From positions 1 through 64,000 of the IMG/VR virus record IMGVR_UViG_3300025128_005882: DNA of 64,000 bases, one strand, 5' to 3'. Shown in pieces: positions 9,030 through 17,038 of the stretch; within the stretch, counting starts at the first letter, position 1, and each line of letters opens with the position of its first letter. The stretch is from a virus. Below the pieces are notes generated by a model. The model was given only the letters and a program-made list of their open reading frames with translations. It did no database searches and was not told the DNA's origin. The position numbers and the translations under genes were made by a program.

Positions 9030-10048
9030 TGTATAACCTCGTCTACACTTTCTTCTAGTGAAATTTCCGCCTCAAATCCAAAGACCTCTTTGGCTTTTTG
9101 TACGTCTGGACTCCTAACCTGAACATCGTATTCAAATGCTTCACAGTTTTCAAAGACTGGATCGCAACCGTGAATTCTGTTCCAGACTAATGTTGCTAGT
9201 TCTGCAACCGATGTCCTGACACTTGATGAGATGTTAAAATCTTCGTTTATTGTGTCCTCAGACTCAAGCGACATTCTTATACCTCTAGCTATATCTTTAC
9301 CGTTAGTATAGTGTCTAATCTGATTTCCATCCCCAAGTATTGGCATTTTATTTTCTTTATCTAGCAGAAGAGCCTTGTGTATTAGATCTGGAAGAACATG
9401 ACTCATAAGCATCTTAATGTTGCCCGAATAAACTTCTTCTTCGCCTAACGCCTCTTCCTCTCCCACACCCACACAATTAAATGGTCTGATAATTGTATAC
9501 GGCAGTTTGTACTGCTCCCAAGCGCCCAAGCAGAAAAACTCAGAAGACAATTTTTGGAACCCATATGTGCTACTTGGCGGTGGTGAGCTTTCTATGGCTG
9601 ACTCAGGTGTCGGGTATATTGAACAATTCTCAAAAACCATACTGCTAGATATAACTGTTATCTTTTTTAGCTGATATTTTTTGTGCAATGCTAACGCTAA
9701 GTCAAAAGTATTAGCAAGTATTCTCTCGTTTGTTGCTAGTAGGTCATAGGCATATTTATGAAAGTAGCTTATGCCTCCTATCATGGCGGCTCCAGCAATT
9801 ATATGATCTGCATCAGATAGTAGTGGATGGCTTGGTGTATGCAGCATCCACAGGTCAAGATCTTTAAGGCTGCCCGACAAGTCTACTTCAAGCAATTCAA
9901 AATTTTCGTGCTTGTCATGCGGTCTATTGACTTTGCCGTACTTCGAGTAGTTGTCTATCCCCACGACTTTATAACCGCTATCTAGCAGCTCTTGGCATAA
10001 ATAGGAGCCTATAAACCCCTGACTGCCTGTAACTATAACTTTTTTCAT
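9008..10048 (-). CDS. NAD-dependent epimerase/dehydratase (extended SDR)
   Basis: A 346-residue SDR with N-terminal GSQGFIGSY, an unusual active-site segment SSSMVFENCSIYPTP, and the Tyr/Lys pair in YGFQK. The downstream RPFNCVGVGEEEAL and GDGNQIRHYTNGKDIARGI are the usual substrate-binding and C-terminal signatures of nucleotide-sugar epimerases. A good ribosome site (AAGGA) precedes the ATG. It belongs to the same operon as the FdtA-like isomerase (10 bases upstream). Substrate is not evident; a dTDP- or GDP-linked keto-deoxy sugar is plausible from the neighbours. Confidence 0.8.
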   Translation of the reverse strand: MKKVIVTGSQGFIGSYLCQELLDSGYKVVGIDNYSKYGKVNRPHDKHENFELLEVDLSGSLKDLDLWMLHTPSHPLLSDADHIIAGAAMIGGISYFHKYAYDLLATNERILANTFDLALALHKKYQLKKITVISSSMVFENCSIYPTPESAIESSPPPSSTYGFQKLSSEFFCLGAWEQYKLPYTIIRPFNCVGVGEEEALGEEEVYSGNIKMLMSHVLPDLIHKALLLDKENKMPILGDGNQIRHYTNGKDIARGIRMSLESEDTINEDFNISSSVRTSVAELATLVWNRIHGCDPVFENCEAFEYDVQVRSPDVQKAKEVFGFEAEISLEESVDEVIQWMKNKQ

Positions 10049-10058
10049 ATTATCTTTC

Positions 10059-10454
10059 CTAGTAAATTTGTTGTAGCTGCGCTAGTTTTTTGAATTTGTC
10101 ATAATCTAAAATATAATCATCTATATCATATGCACTTGAGCAGATTGAAAGTAGTATACTATCTTCTGTTAAGAAGATCTGTGAGTCCCACACCATTTTG
10201 TCAACAAAGATACTTTCGCCTTCGTTAAGTATGGTATCTGTCTTATTAGTGCCGTTGTCAAGGCCTACTTTTATTTGCCCACGCACACACGTTAAAATCT
10301 GCTGTGTAGTGTGATGGGCGTGCATACCCCTCACCTGATTTTCTGGAACACCGTAGACGTAAAAAACTCTTTTAGGTTCAAATGGAATATCTGAAAATTC
10401 TATCGGAACCAGCGACCCTTCTGGGCCACTATGTTCTGGCCATTTTTTTGACAT
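10059..10454 (-). CDS. FdtA/QdtA-like dTDP-4-keto-6-deoxyglucose 3,4-ketoisomerase (cupin)
   Basis: A 131-residue cupin. The family signature RGMHAHHTTQQ is present (H45, H47, Q51), followed by GQIKVGLDNG and the second cupin box with FVDKMVWDSQ. Length matches FdtA (about 135-140). These enzymes shift the keto group of dTDP-4-keto-6-deoxyglucose to C3, the step before 3-amination. The aminotransferase gene directly upstream (10429-11355, 26-base overlap) is the expected next enzyme, and RmlB, which makes the substrate, is at 12549. That set of neighbours raises confidence in the pathway call. Confidence 0.8.
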   Translation of the reverse strand: MSKKWPEHSGPEGSLVPIEFSDIPFEPKRVFYVYGVPENQVRGMHAHHTTQQILTCVRGQIKVGLDNGTNKTDTILNEGESIFVDKMVWDSQIFLTEDSILLSICSSAYDIDDYILDYDKFKKLAQLQQIY

Positions 10455-11355
10455 TTTCTATAACCTTATTTACTTGTTGTTTTGTCATGTTTTCGTGATA
10501 TGGTAAACTTACTGTCGAAATAGATTCTAGCGCGGACTTTTGCAGGTCATATTTTATTTCAGTATTATAAAAGCTTTTATCGTGGCAATGCTCATAATGT
10601 ATGCCGCATAAAATACCTTCGTCCTTCATTTTAGATATGAAATTCTTATTGTTACGCACTCTAATTCTGTACAGGTGTCTGCTAGAGTTGTTTATGTAAA
10701 ATGCTTTATTATACATATCACTAATCTCATCCAGTCTATCATTCTTTTTATCTAGCTTACTTAGGTTTTCGTTTGCTATGTACGCTGATATAGAATTAAA
10801 ATGCATTTTATGTCCAGAGAATATTTGTTTGCGTTCCCAGTTATTTTCAGAGTAGCTCATGCCATTTAGCGTGAGCGCTTTATATAAGTCTATTGTTTCT
10901 TTATTATCTGAAACCACCATGCCTCCATCACATCCGCCTACTGGTTTAGTTGGGTAGAAGCTAAATATCATCTCTGCGTTTGGCTTTTCTAAATCCTTAA
11001 ACTGATTCTTTGTGACCTCCTGAGCCGAGTCAATTATTGTGCGATCATCATCTTCAAAAAGGCTGTACGCTTTGCCAACCCATTCAATGTCATCATGAAA
11101 CATATATCTAGCACCTGCCATCTCAAGCGCGTTGGGAACAACAGGCGGTATACAGCTAGGTATTGAGATCAGACCATCGCAGGACTTCATAGCCAAATAT
11201 ATCAAGCTAGACGCGCTATTTGCAGAGCAGGCGTATTTTGCCCCCACATACTCGGCAAACCTCTGCTCAAATTCAGAGACTATACTGCCGTGCAATAAAT
11301 TACCAAGGGCAGATGTGTCTACACTGTATTGATTTATATTAAATAAGTTTATCAC
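10429..11355 (-). CDS. DegT/DnrJ/EryC1-family (FdtB-like) PLP sugar aminotransferase
   Basis: A 308-residue protein, shorter than the usual 360-390. It starts with GTG, whose GTGA overlaps the upstream stop. Family features: LLHGSIVSEFEQRFAEYVGAK (N-terminal), SASS cofactor-phosphate region, IIDSAQ (D109) for the pyridine nitrogen, and FSFYPTKPVGGCDGG with the PLP lysine K137. The C-terminal RIRVRNNKNF, GIHYEH and SLPYHENM segments are also typical. It would transaminate the 3-keto sugar made by the FdtA-like cupin. Compactness suggests trimming of loops rather than truncation, because both ends of the fold are present. Confidence 0.8.
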   Translation of the reverse strand: MINLFNINQYSVDTSALGNLLHGSIVSEFEQRFAEYVGAKYACSANSASSLIYLAMKSCDGLISIPSCIPPVVPNALEMAGARYMFHDDIEWVGKAYSLFEDDDRTIIDSAQEVTKNQFKDLEKPNAEMIFSFYPTKPVGGCDGGMVVSDNKETIDLYKALTLNGMSYSENNWERKQIFSGHKMHFNSISAYIANENLSKLDKKNDRLDEISDMYNKAFYINNSSRHLYRIRVRNNKNFISKMKDEGILCGIHYEHCHDKSFYNTEIKYDLQKSALESISTVSLPYHENMTKQQVNKVIENVKKMART

Positions 11356-11585
11356 TTAAAATAATCCTCTATCTTATCAGTAAGTTTTACTAAGTCGGTA
11401 TTATTAGACTCTAGGAACTCACAAGCTTTCTTTCTCTCTGAGATGCTCAGGCTCTTATCTCTACTCTTCTTAAACATAACTGGAAACAACCACCAGAGAT
11501 ATGTCATTTTTGTTATTAAACATGACAGCTCTTCACTATCACATTCCTCAATCTTCGTAAGTTTTAATTTTTTTGATGTAGTCAT
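11352..11585 (-). CDS. Small helical protein of unknown function
   Basis: A 77-residue protein. I use the ATG at 11585 (MTTSKKLKLTKI); an upstream in-frame start at 11627 would overlap the neighbour by 80 bases. It is Lys/Glu rich, predicted helical, and contains a Trp-rich hydrophobic patch (LWWLFPVMF). It may be a distant relative of the helical proteins at 11548 and 8673, since it lies directly beside one, but the similarity is weak. Overlaps the aminotransferase start by four bases, so it is co-translated. No function can be assigned. Confidence 0.5.
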   Translation of the reverse strand: MTTSKKLKLTKIEECDSEELSCLITKMTYLWWLFPVMFKKSRDKSLSISERKKACEFLESNNTDLVKLTDKIEDYFK

Positions 11586-11793
11586 TAGGGTCTTTCCTGT
11601 AGTAAATTTCTTTTGCTTTCTTGTCAACCATGTCGCATATCATGCCTCTATTATCATTCATGCGCATCATCTTGTCATAAAGCTCTACATATTCTGTATC
11701 AGATAAATCTTCAGTCAAAAGTTTTTCTCTAGTATTAAATATCTTTATGTTTTCAATAACTAGCTTGTCTATTGCATCAGCTAAACTAAACAT
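11548..11793 (-). CDS. Small helical protein, paralog of 8673-9029
   Basis: An 81-residue protein starting at the ATG at 11793, which has AAGGA eight bases upstream and overlaps the glycosyltransferase stop by 8 bases. Its first helix (SLADAIDKLVIENIKI) and the later MICDMVDKKAKEIY line up with the 118-residue protein at 8673-9029. Both fall inside the sugar operon. The helix pattern suggests a DUF4254-like protein, found elsewhere near glycosyltransferases, but this assignment is tentative. No membrane segment or enzymatic motif. Confidence 0.55.
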   Translation of the reverse strand: MFSLADAIDKLVIENIKIFNTREKLLTEDLSDTEYVELYDKMMRMNDNRGMICDMVDKKAKEIYYRKDPNDYIKKIKTYED

Positions 11794-12559
11794 TATATTT
11801 TTCCTTATATCTTTGTTGAATAACTGGGTATGGATGAGTTTCATCTTTAAGTCTTATTATATTCGTATCGTGTACTGGTGGGTGAGGCATATGCTGTGAG
11901 CCCAGCTTAATGGCGCCCTCCCAGCCGTCCCAATGATTACCCCATTTTGATTTAAATCTACGCTCGTTTTCAAATGTATTCATTGGCAATCTATCTTCGA
12001 CAAAACCTTCTCTTCTTTGTTTTTCTTCTTCTGGTGGATCGTAGTGTCGATACCAATTTCTATTGCCTACATTTGATATGTGTATGCCAGCCTCTCTAGT
12101 TCGCATCATTAAGTCGCAGTCAATATGTGGCCCATGTCCGTATAGTTCGTCTAAAAAGCCAATTCGAGCTACTAACCTTTTAGATATCCCAAATAATGAG
12201 TGGTTGTCTGCAAGCACATAATCATGCTTTTCTAACTCTGCTTCTATTGCCTCACACCATCCTGAGCCCACAAAGAAACAATCGGAACTTGTGATGATAC
12301 AGTTGTCTGTGTCTGACAGTATAATCCCTAAATTTATTGCTTGCTGCCAAGTTGTGCCAGAGTGTGACTCACAAAGTCTTATATCTCTATCAATATTGCC
12401 TATGAACTCTCTAATTTCTTTTAGGCTATCACTGCTAGAGCAGCCATCAACCAACATAAAGGCTACGGACTTGGGGCATGTAGCATCAGCCGTCTTTATG
12501 GACTCGCATAATACTTCAGGTCTATTCTTAAAAGACCACAATAAAGTGCTATTTGTCAT
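11786..12559 (-). CDS. GT-A fold glycosyltransferase (GT2-like)
   Basis: A 257-residue single-domain glycosyltransferase. The N-terminal strand and nucleotide-binding region (LLWSFKNRPEVLCESIKT, then VAFMLVDGCSSSD) and the ITSSDCFFVGSGW segment, which occupies the DxD position, mark a GT-A fold. A later DCDLMMRTREAG corresponds to the usual acceptor/catalytic-base region. No membrane segment. Donor and acceptor unknown. It lies between rmlB and the small helical genes, so it could use one of the dTDP-sugars made by this operon. Confidence 0.7.
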   Translation of the reverse strand: MTNSTLLWSFKNRPEVLCESIKTADATCPKSVAFMLVDGCSSSDSLKEIREFIGNIDRDIRLCESHSGTTWQQAINLGIILSDTDNCIITSSDCFFVGSGWCEAIEAELEKHDYVLADNHSLFGISKRLVARIGFLDELYGHGPHIDCDLMMRTREAGIHISNVGNRNWYRHYDPPEEEKQRREGFVEDRLPMNTFENERRFKSKWGNHWDGWEGAIKLGSQHMPHPPVHDTNIIRLKDETHPYPVIQQRYKEKYNV

Positions 12560-13460
12560 TGCTTATCATACTCCTAACTCCTTCGTTGAATGGCGTTGGC
12601 TCAAAGTCAATGTATTGCAACATCTTATGATTTGTTATGCTATACCTGAAATCGTGCCCTAGCCTATCAGGAACATTTTCTACGTGGTCGCTCCAATTCA
12701 AACCCATTTCATCAAGTATAATCTCTATGACTTCTCTATTTGTTTTTTCGTCCTTAAAACTTATGTTATATATTTCATCTAGAGGAGCTTTTGATACAAT
12801 GTCGTATATAGCTTTTGATGAATCTTGTACGTATATCCAGTCTCTTATATTATCACCGTTGCCGTATAAAGGTATCTTATTTCCGTTTCTTATAGACCTT
12901 AATATTGTGGGTAAAAACTTTTCGCCGTGCTGTCTAGGCCCATAGTTATTACTCATCCTGATCATTTTATAAGGAAGATCAAACGTATTATTGTAGGCAG
13001 ACACTAGGTGTTCGGCAGCGGCTTTAGTCGCTGAGTAGTAATTCATTGGCCTAGCTGGAGCACACTCGTGAAAAGAACCCTCCTTGATAGGCCCGTAAAT
13101 TTCATCAGTGGATATTTGCACTAATACAATGTCCATGTTTTTACATATGTCTAAAAGGCTTTTAACTCCTTTTACATTAGAATCTATAAAAGAGTTATAT
13201 CCTTTTATTGAATTATCTACGTGTGACTCTGCTGCGAAGTTAATAATCTGTTCTATGTTGTGCTCTTTGCAAATTTCTCCCATCTTATCCGTGTCGCATA
13301 TATCATCAATATACAGCACAACACCTTCTGGTATATTCTTCATTTTCCCCGCATAGGTCAGCTTGTCAACACCGACAACCTTGTGACCACGTTCTAGAAA
13401 AAGCTCAGAAACATGACTGCCTATAAACCCAGCGCATCCAGTAATTAGAAAGTTAGTCAT
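12549..13460 (-). CDS. rmlB: dTDP-glucose 4,6-dehydratase
   Basis: A 303-residue extended SDR with all RmlB hallmarks: G8-x-x-G11-x-x-G14 (GCAGFIGSH), the AAESHVDNSI box, the catalytic triad segment T118-D119-E120 (QISTDEIYG) and Y142/K146 (YSATK), then SNNYGPRQHGEKFLP. It converts dTDP-glucose to dTDP-4-keto-6-deoxyglucose, the branch point for the FdtA/FdtB-like and RmlC/RmlD-like enzymes nearby. Slightly shorter than cellular RmlB (about 350). The ATG at 13460 overlaps the upstream stop (TGATG). No convincing RmlA is present, so dTDP-glucose may come from the host. Confidence 0.92.
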   Translation of the reverse strand: MTNFLITGCAGFIGSHVSELFLERGHKVVGVDKLTYAGKMKNIPEGVVLYIDDICDTDKMGEICKEHNIEQIINFAAESHVDNSIKGYNSFIDSNVKGVKSLLDICKNMDIVLVQISTDEIYGPIKEGSFHECAPARPMNYYSATKAAAEHLVSAYNNTFDLPYKMIRMSNNYGPRQHGEKFLPTILRSIRNGNKIPLYGNGDNIRDWIYVQDSSKAIYDIVSKAPLDEIYNISFKDEKTNREVIEIILDEMGLNWSDHVENVPDRLGHDFRYSITNHKMLQYIDFEPTPFNEGVRSMISNDK

Positions 13461-14257
13461 CACTCTTCCCTCATGCCTTCGTACACTGTAGTTTTATACT
13501 TAGAGTTTTCTTCTAGTATGCTATCAAAGAAACCTACATCCAAACCATTTTTAGCGCAAAAGGCTGCTATAGCCTTGGTGTCCTTTGGTAAACACATGCC
13601 ACCAAACCCCCTAAAGTTATCGTTGCAATCTAAATATATATCGTATATATGCTCTCTATTTACTATAGCGTCTTTGACTTTAGAATAGTCGGCCCCTAAA
13701 GATTTACAAACCTCATAGAAGCTATTTGCGAAAGTAACTAGAGTTGCATTATATATGTTGTTATAGTATTTTGCTAACTCAGCTTCTGTAGGTGACACAG
13801 AAATTACACTCTTCGGCAGCTTACCGTGCGCTTCTTTAATTACTGCTTGAGCATCTTTATTATTTGTTCCTATGATACACACGTCGTGATTCTCTACAAA
13901 GTCTACAGATGCACACCTTTCTCGCAAGAATTCAGGTACAAAACATATGCTATAATTATTATATTTGTCTATCAGGTCTTGAGTGGTTCCCGGAGATACA
14001 GTTGATTTTATAGCAATTACCCCAGAGTAGTCGAGCTTGTGTAAGTCTTCAATCACATTTTGTACTATAGACGTGTCACAGCTACCGTCTTCACTCGGTG
14101 GGGTTGGCACACACAAGAATACTATTTCTGCATCTACCAAATCCTCTATGTTCGTATTAAGAGAAATGTCGTGACCTACTACGTTATGACCTAGCTTTTC
14201 TAGACCATATCTAACGGCAGACCCTACAACCCCTAAACCTACAATACCTACGTTCAT
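13460..14257 (-). CDS. UDP-glucose/GDP-mannose dehydrogenase family protein lacking the C-terminal domain
   Basis: A 265-residue protein. The NAD-binding motif GIVGLGVVGSA (G7-x-G9-x-x-G12), VPTPPSEDGS, KSTVSPGTT, VPEFLRE and the catalytic GFGGMCLPKD box with Cys222 are all present and intact. Cellular UGDHs are about 390-440 residues; here only about 43 residues follow the catalytic Cys, so the C-terminal UDP-binding domain is missing. It may still oxidise a nucleotide sugar, possibly with altered binding, or act with a partner. The ATG at 14257 overlaps the upstream stop (TAATG). Confidence 0.85.
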   Translation of the reverse strand: MNVGIVGLGVVGSAVRYGLEKLGHNVVGHDISLNTNIEDLVDAEIVFLCVPTPPSEDGSCDTSIVQNVIEDLHKLDYSGVIAIKSTVSPGTTQDLIDKYNNYSICFVPEFLRERCASVDFVENHDVCIIGTNNKDAQAVIKEAHGKLPKSVISVSPTEAELAKYYNNIYNATLVTFANSFYEVCKSLGADYSKVKDAIVNREHIYDIYLDCNDNFRGFGGMCLPKDTKAIAAFCAKNGLDVGFFDSILEENSKYKTTVYEGMREE

Positions 14258-15054
14258 TATGTATAGACTCCATCTTTTTTGTTCTTTGTGGCTTCTAAGC
14301 CGCCGCAATGATAACTAATAGCATCTAATGCTTTAATCACATTTACGCCACCAGCTTTGCACCTGTTAAAAAAGTCTGTGTCTCCTGTAATGTTGTTAAC
14401 ATAGATCCCCATTGGGTCTGGACTATTGTCTACAGAAAATTTATTCATCGGGCCAAATCTCTCCCAAACATCTCTAGACAGCGCAAATGGCATAGCATCA
14501 AATCTATGACCATAGGCCACTTCATCTGTAGCAACTTGACCTTCCGCAGCCTCATATAGCGCATCAGCAAATGGGTTCCACTCATCCATCTTAAACTCTG
14601 AGTAATTGGTAACACCGAAGTTTCTACATGTATGTATTGAATATTGATTTCCCGGCTCTATTAGTTTGCAGTTTACGACTGTGTTTTCAGCACAATTCTT
14701 GTATAAATTGGCTAGCCAGTTTTTATGGAAGTAATGGTCTGTTGCTATTGGGCATACATAGTCTGCGTGCTCCAGCGCTATTGGATAACCTGCGTTCCAA
14801 CCTCTGTATAAATTCCACAAAAATCCTTTACCTTCGTCGTACCCAATTTCTACACTTTTGTAATTCTTATCTTTTAGCCACTGATGTGCTTCATCTGAAG
14901 ACTTCCAAGTTAGAAATACAATGTCAAAATCTTCTTCTGGCATACCTGCATTTTCTATTGCGCTTGTCACAGAAAATTCTGCTTCTTCTATGTATCGACC
15001 TATCTGGCAGTACATTACAATTTTTGGGTTTTCCCATTTGCCGTTATTATGCAT
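14257..15054 (-). CDS. Glycosyltransferase-like protein (GT-A)
   Basis: A 265-residue protein with a strong ribosome site (GGAG six bases before ATG). The fold pattern is IVMYCQIGRYIEEAEFSV, DIVFLTWKSSDEA, ALEHADYVCPIATDHYF (DxD-like ATDH position), and a late SGDTDFF-like stretch (NNITGDTDFFNRC). It resembles the 252-residue transferase at 15047, which it follows, in length and order of motifs. No transmembrane segment. Acceptor and donor unknown. Assigned from fold pattern and surrounding genes. Confidence 0.6.
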   Translation of the reverse strand: MHNNGKWENPKIVMYCQIGRYIEEAEFSVTSAIENAGMPEEDFDIVFLTWKSSDEAHQWLKDKNYKSVEIGYDEGKGFLWNLYRGWNAGYPIALEHADYVCPIATDHYFHKNWLANLYKNCAENTVVNCKLIEPGNQYSIHTCRNFGVTNYSEFKMDEWNPFADALYEAAEGQVATDEVAYGHRFDAMPFALSRDVWERFGPMNKFSVDNSPDPMGIYVNNITGDTDFFNRCKAGGVNVIKALDAISYHCGGLEATKNKKDGVYT

Positions 15055-15805
15055 CTTTTTCTCCTTCTATAATATGGTAAACCAGCGAATCAAAGGGTGT
15101 GATATGTCTCATTCCGTATTTAGCTTCTAAAACGTCGTGAAAGAAGAAATCATCACCAGCTTTAAACACCGGCCTGTCGTTTGGGTAGCCTGCTACTATC
15201 GTTCCGTCTTCTTCCAGAAATATGTTACCTCTTGGAAACATACCGGCTTCTATAAACCTTTGCTTTTCTACAAGGCAAGGCATGTACAGTCCTCCATGTG
15301 CTATGTGGTCAATAGAGTTTTGTTCAGCCCAAGCTTCCCATCCTGCGTCATCAAACTGGTTAGGGTGTCTCCCAAAGTGATTGGAGCCTAAATTAACTCC
15401 GTGCATACCACTAGCCATCTTGCCGCTTTCAATCAATCTACTGCAAGGTATGTTAGTGCCATCGTGGTGCTTCAGTAAATTTGATAACCACCCTTTAGAA
15501 AAGCGGTCGTCTGAGTTTACTAGAACCACGTTGTCGTATTCGCTAGATTCAACAGCATAATTATAAGCCCCATAAACTCTATTTAAATAGAATTCATCTG
15601 GGTCTGTATTATTGAATACCGAGTATGGTATATCGAGAGTAGCGAGCCTGTCCAGTACCTCTTGTGTTGCATCGTTTGCTACCACCCTAACCCCAACATC
15701 CCAACCGTCAGCAGTGCAAAGATCGCTCTTGAGTTGCTTTACTATAAACTCTAGGTAATCAAGAGATTTATATACTAACGTGACTACTTCCACGTTGTTA
15801 TTCAT
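15047..15805 (-). CDS. GT2-like glycosyltransferase
   Basis: A 252-residue GT-A protein. N-terminal VVTLVYKSLDYLEFIV and the nucleotide-binding VRVVANDATQEV precede the metal-binding VLVNSDDRFSKGWLSNLL (DD motif in the DxD position). The C-terminal KAGDDFFFHD corresponds to the acceptor-side acidic motif. No signal peptide. Overlaps the formyltransferase upstream by 8 bases and the transferase downstream by 8. Likely transfers a sugar to a growing glycan; specificity unknown. Confidence 0.75.
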   Translation of the reverse strand: MNNNVEVVTLVYKSLDYLEFIVKQLKSDLCTADGWDVGVRVVANDATQEVLDRLATLDIPYSVFNNTDPDEFYLNRVYGAYNYAVESSEYDNVVLVNSDDRFSKGWLSNLLKHHDGTNIPCSRLIESGKMASGMHGVNLGSNHFGRHPNQFDDAGWEAWAEQNSIDHIAHGGLYMPCLVEKQRFIEAGMFPRGNIFLEEDGTIVAGYPNDRPVFKAGDDFFFHDVLEAKYGMRHITPFDSLVYHIIEGEKDA

Positions 15806-16439
15806 AATATGCCTCTTTTATAAAAAGTTTTGTGCCGTCAGCACATTGTATATATGGGTTTGGATATGGGTCTTGTAAACACCTTATCTTATTATATAAT
15901 TGTTTTGCTGTCATGCAAGAAAAATCCTGTGATTTTATCTCACTATCTTTTGGTTTTCTTCTTCTGCAAATTGTAGCTTGGCTATGATCTTGTTCATACC
16001 CCTCATGCTCTGGGTTGTCTAATATAAACTCAATACCAAACCTACCAAGTATAGACATCTTAGCAAATATATATGTTAAGCTGCCCACGAGCTTCATTTC
16101 TTCTTGCCATAGTATTCTTCCGTGATCTAGCTCATTATCCATAATAAAAAACGTTACTGCGCTATCTGTCACACCATCTATAATTTGGTTTTGTATAGGT
16201 GATCCGCCTCTGTATTTTGGTAGAGCAGATGGGTGCATACATATGCACCTGCTAGACTCTAAAAGTTTTTCGTCTACTATCCAACTCCAACCTATGAAAA
16301 AAATAGTATCGTAGTCATTCTTTTCTGTAGCCTGTTTTAGTTCTTCTGGTGAAGAAACAAAATCCCAGTCTACACCTAACGTGTCGTAAATTCTCACTGC
16401 CCAATCACGATAGCCACAAAACAGTTTTAGTCCACCCAT
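15798..16439 (-). CDS. Sugar N-formyltransferase (methionyl-tRNA formyltransferase fold)
   Basis: A 213-residue formyltransferase core. The signature HPSALPKYRGGSP (H69) and ELDHGRILW (D105) are the His/Asp of the catalytic Asn-His-Asp triad. The Asn two residues before His is replaced by Cys67 (CMHPS), an oddity that may affect activity. Length fits the short sugar formyltransferases that act on dTDP-3- or 4-amino sugars. With RmlB, FdtA-like and FdtB-like genes in the same operon, the likely substrate is a dTDP-3-amino-3,6-dideoxyhexose, giving a 3-formamido sugar. Formyl-tetrahydrofolate would come from the host. Confidence 0.8.
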   Translation of the reverse strand: MGGLKLFCGYRDWAVRIYDTLGVDWDFVSSPEELKQATEKNDYDTIFFIGWSWIVDEKLLESSRCICMHPSALPKYRGGSPIQNQIIDGVTDSAVTFFIMDNELDHGRILWQEEMKLVGSLTYIFAKMSILGRFGIEFILDNPEHEGYEQDHSQATICRRRKPKDSEIKSQDFSCMTAKQLYNKIRCLQDPYPNPYIQCADGTKLFIKEAYYE

Positions 16440-17038
16440 CTTATTACCTCAAACGCTTCGGCAAATTCAAGATTGGCTTGTCTACCTCTGACTTTTGCTA
16501 ACTCTTCCACGAATTCAGGACTCCTGAAACTCCTAACCTGTGACTCTAGTGACAAATAAGCGCTTTTCTTTCTCTCCATGTCTATCGGCACAAAATAGTT
16601 TGGCTTAAAGGAAGAACTAATTGAGTGTGAGTGATCCCATAAAAATACGTGAGGCTGCTCATAGACTAATACTTTCTTTACAAAGAAGTTAATATCGTGT
16701 GGCCTCAAAGCTATAAGCGAAGCCTCGTATACCGCCTTGTGGTCTTGGTTGTAGGATGGGTATGGTATAAAAACTTTTTCTGGCTTCACCTTATTTATGG
16801 TGTCAGAAAGCTGGTCTATTATTGTTGACACGTCATAGCTGTTTACTAAATTTGAAAGAGTTTCAAACTCAAACCCTAATATTTCCTGCGCCTTTTTAAG
16901 TTCCTCAATTCTTCTGTCTCTAGAAACAATGTGAAATTTATCTACACCGCACTCTAGGACAAATGAATTACTATCCAGTATACCTCCGCAACCTAAGACT
17001 TCATCATCTATATGTGGGGAAATTATAAGTTTATCCAT
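16427..17038 (-). CDS. PIG-L/LmbE family zinc-dependent deacetylase
   Basis: A 203-residue protein with the family metal motif at the N-terminus: SPHIDDEVLGCGG (H9, D11, D12, E13 in the PHxDDExxGxGG pattern) and a distal His in YNQDHKAVYEA. PIG-L proteins remove N-acetyl groups from GlcNAc-type sugars in glycolipids, mycothiol and antibiotics. Here it would deacetylate an N-acetylated sugar, perhaps before N-formylation, because the formyltransferase gene is next downstream (13-base overlap). Cytosolic, with no signal peptide. Confidence 0.85.
   Translation of the reverse strand: MDKLIISPHIDDEVLGCGGILDSNSFVLECGVDKFHIVSRDRRIEELKKAQEILGFEFETLSNLVNSYDVSTIIDQLSDTINKVKPEKVFIPYPSYNQDHKAVYEASLIALRPHDINFFVKKVLVYEQPHVFLWDHSHSISSSFKPNYFVPIDMERKKSAYLSLESQVRSFRSPEFVEELAKVRGRQANLEFAEAFEVIRWVD

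Noticed and set aside
14628-15080. 150-codon plus-strand ORF inside the glycosyltransferase region
   Set aside because: It is antisense to well-supported minus-strand genes, lacks a ribosome site and has no recognisable domain; the same holds for the other opposite-strand ORFs.
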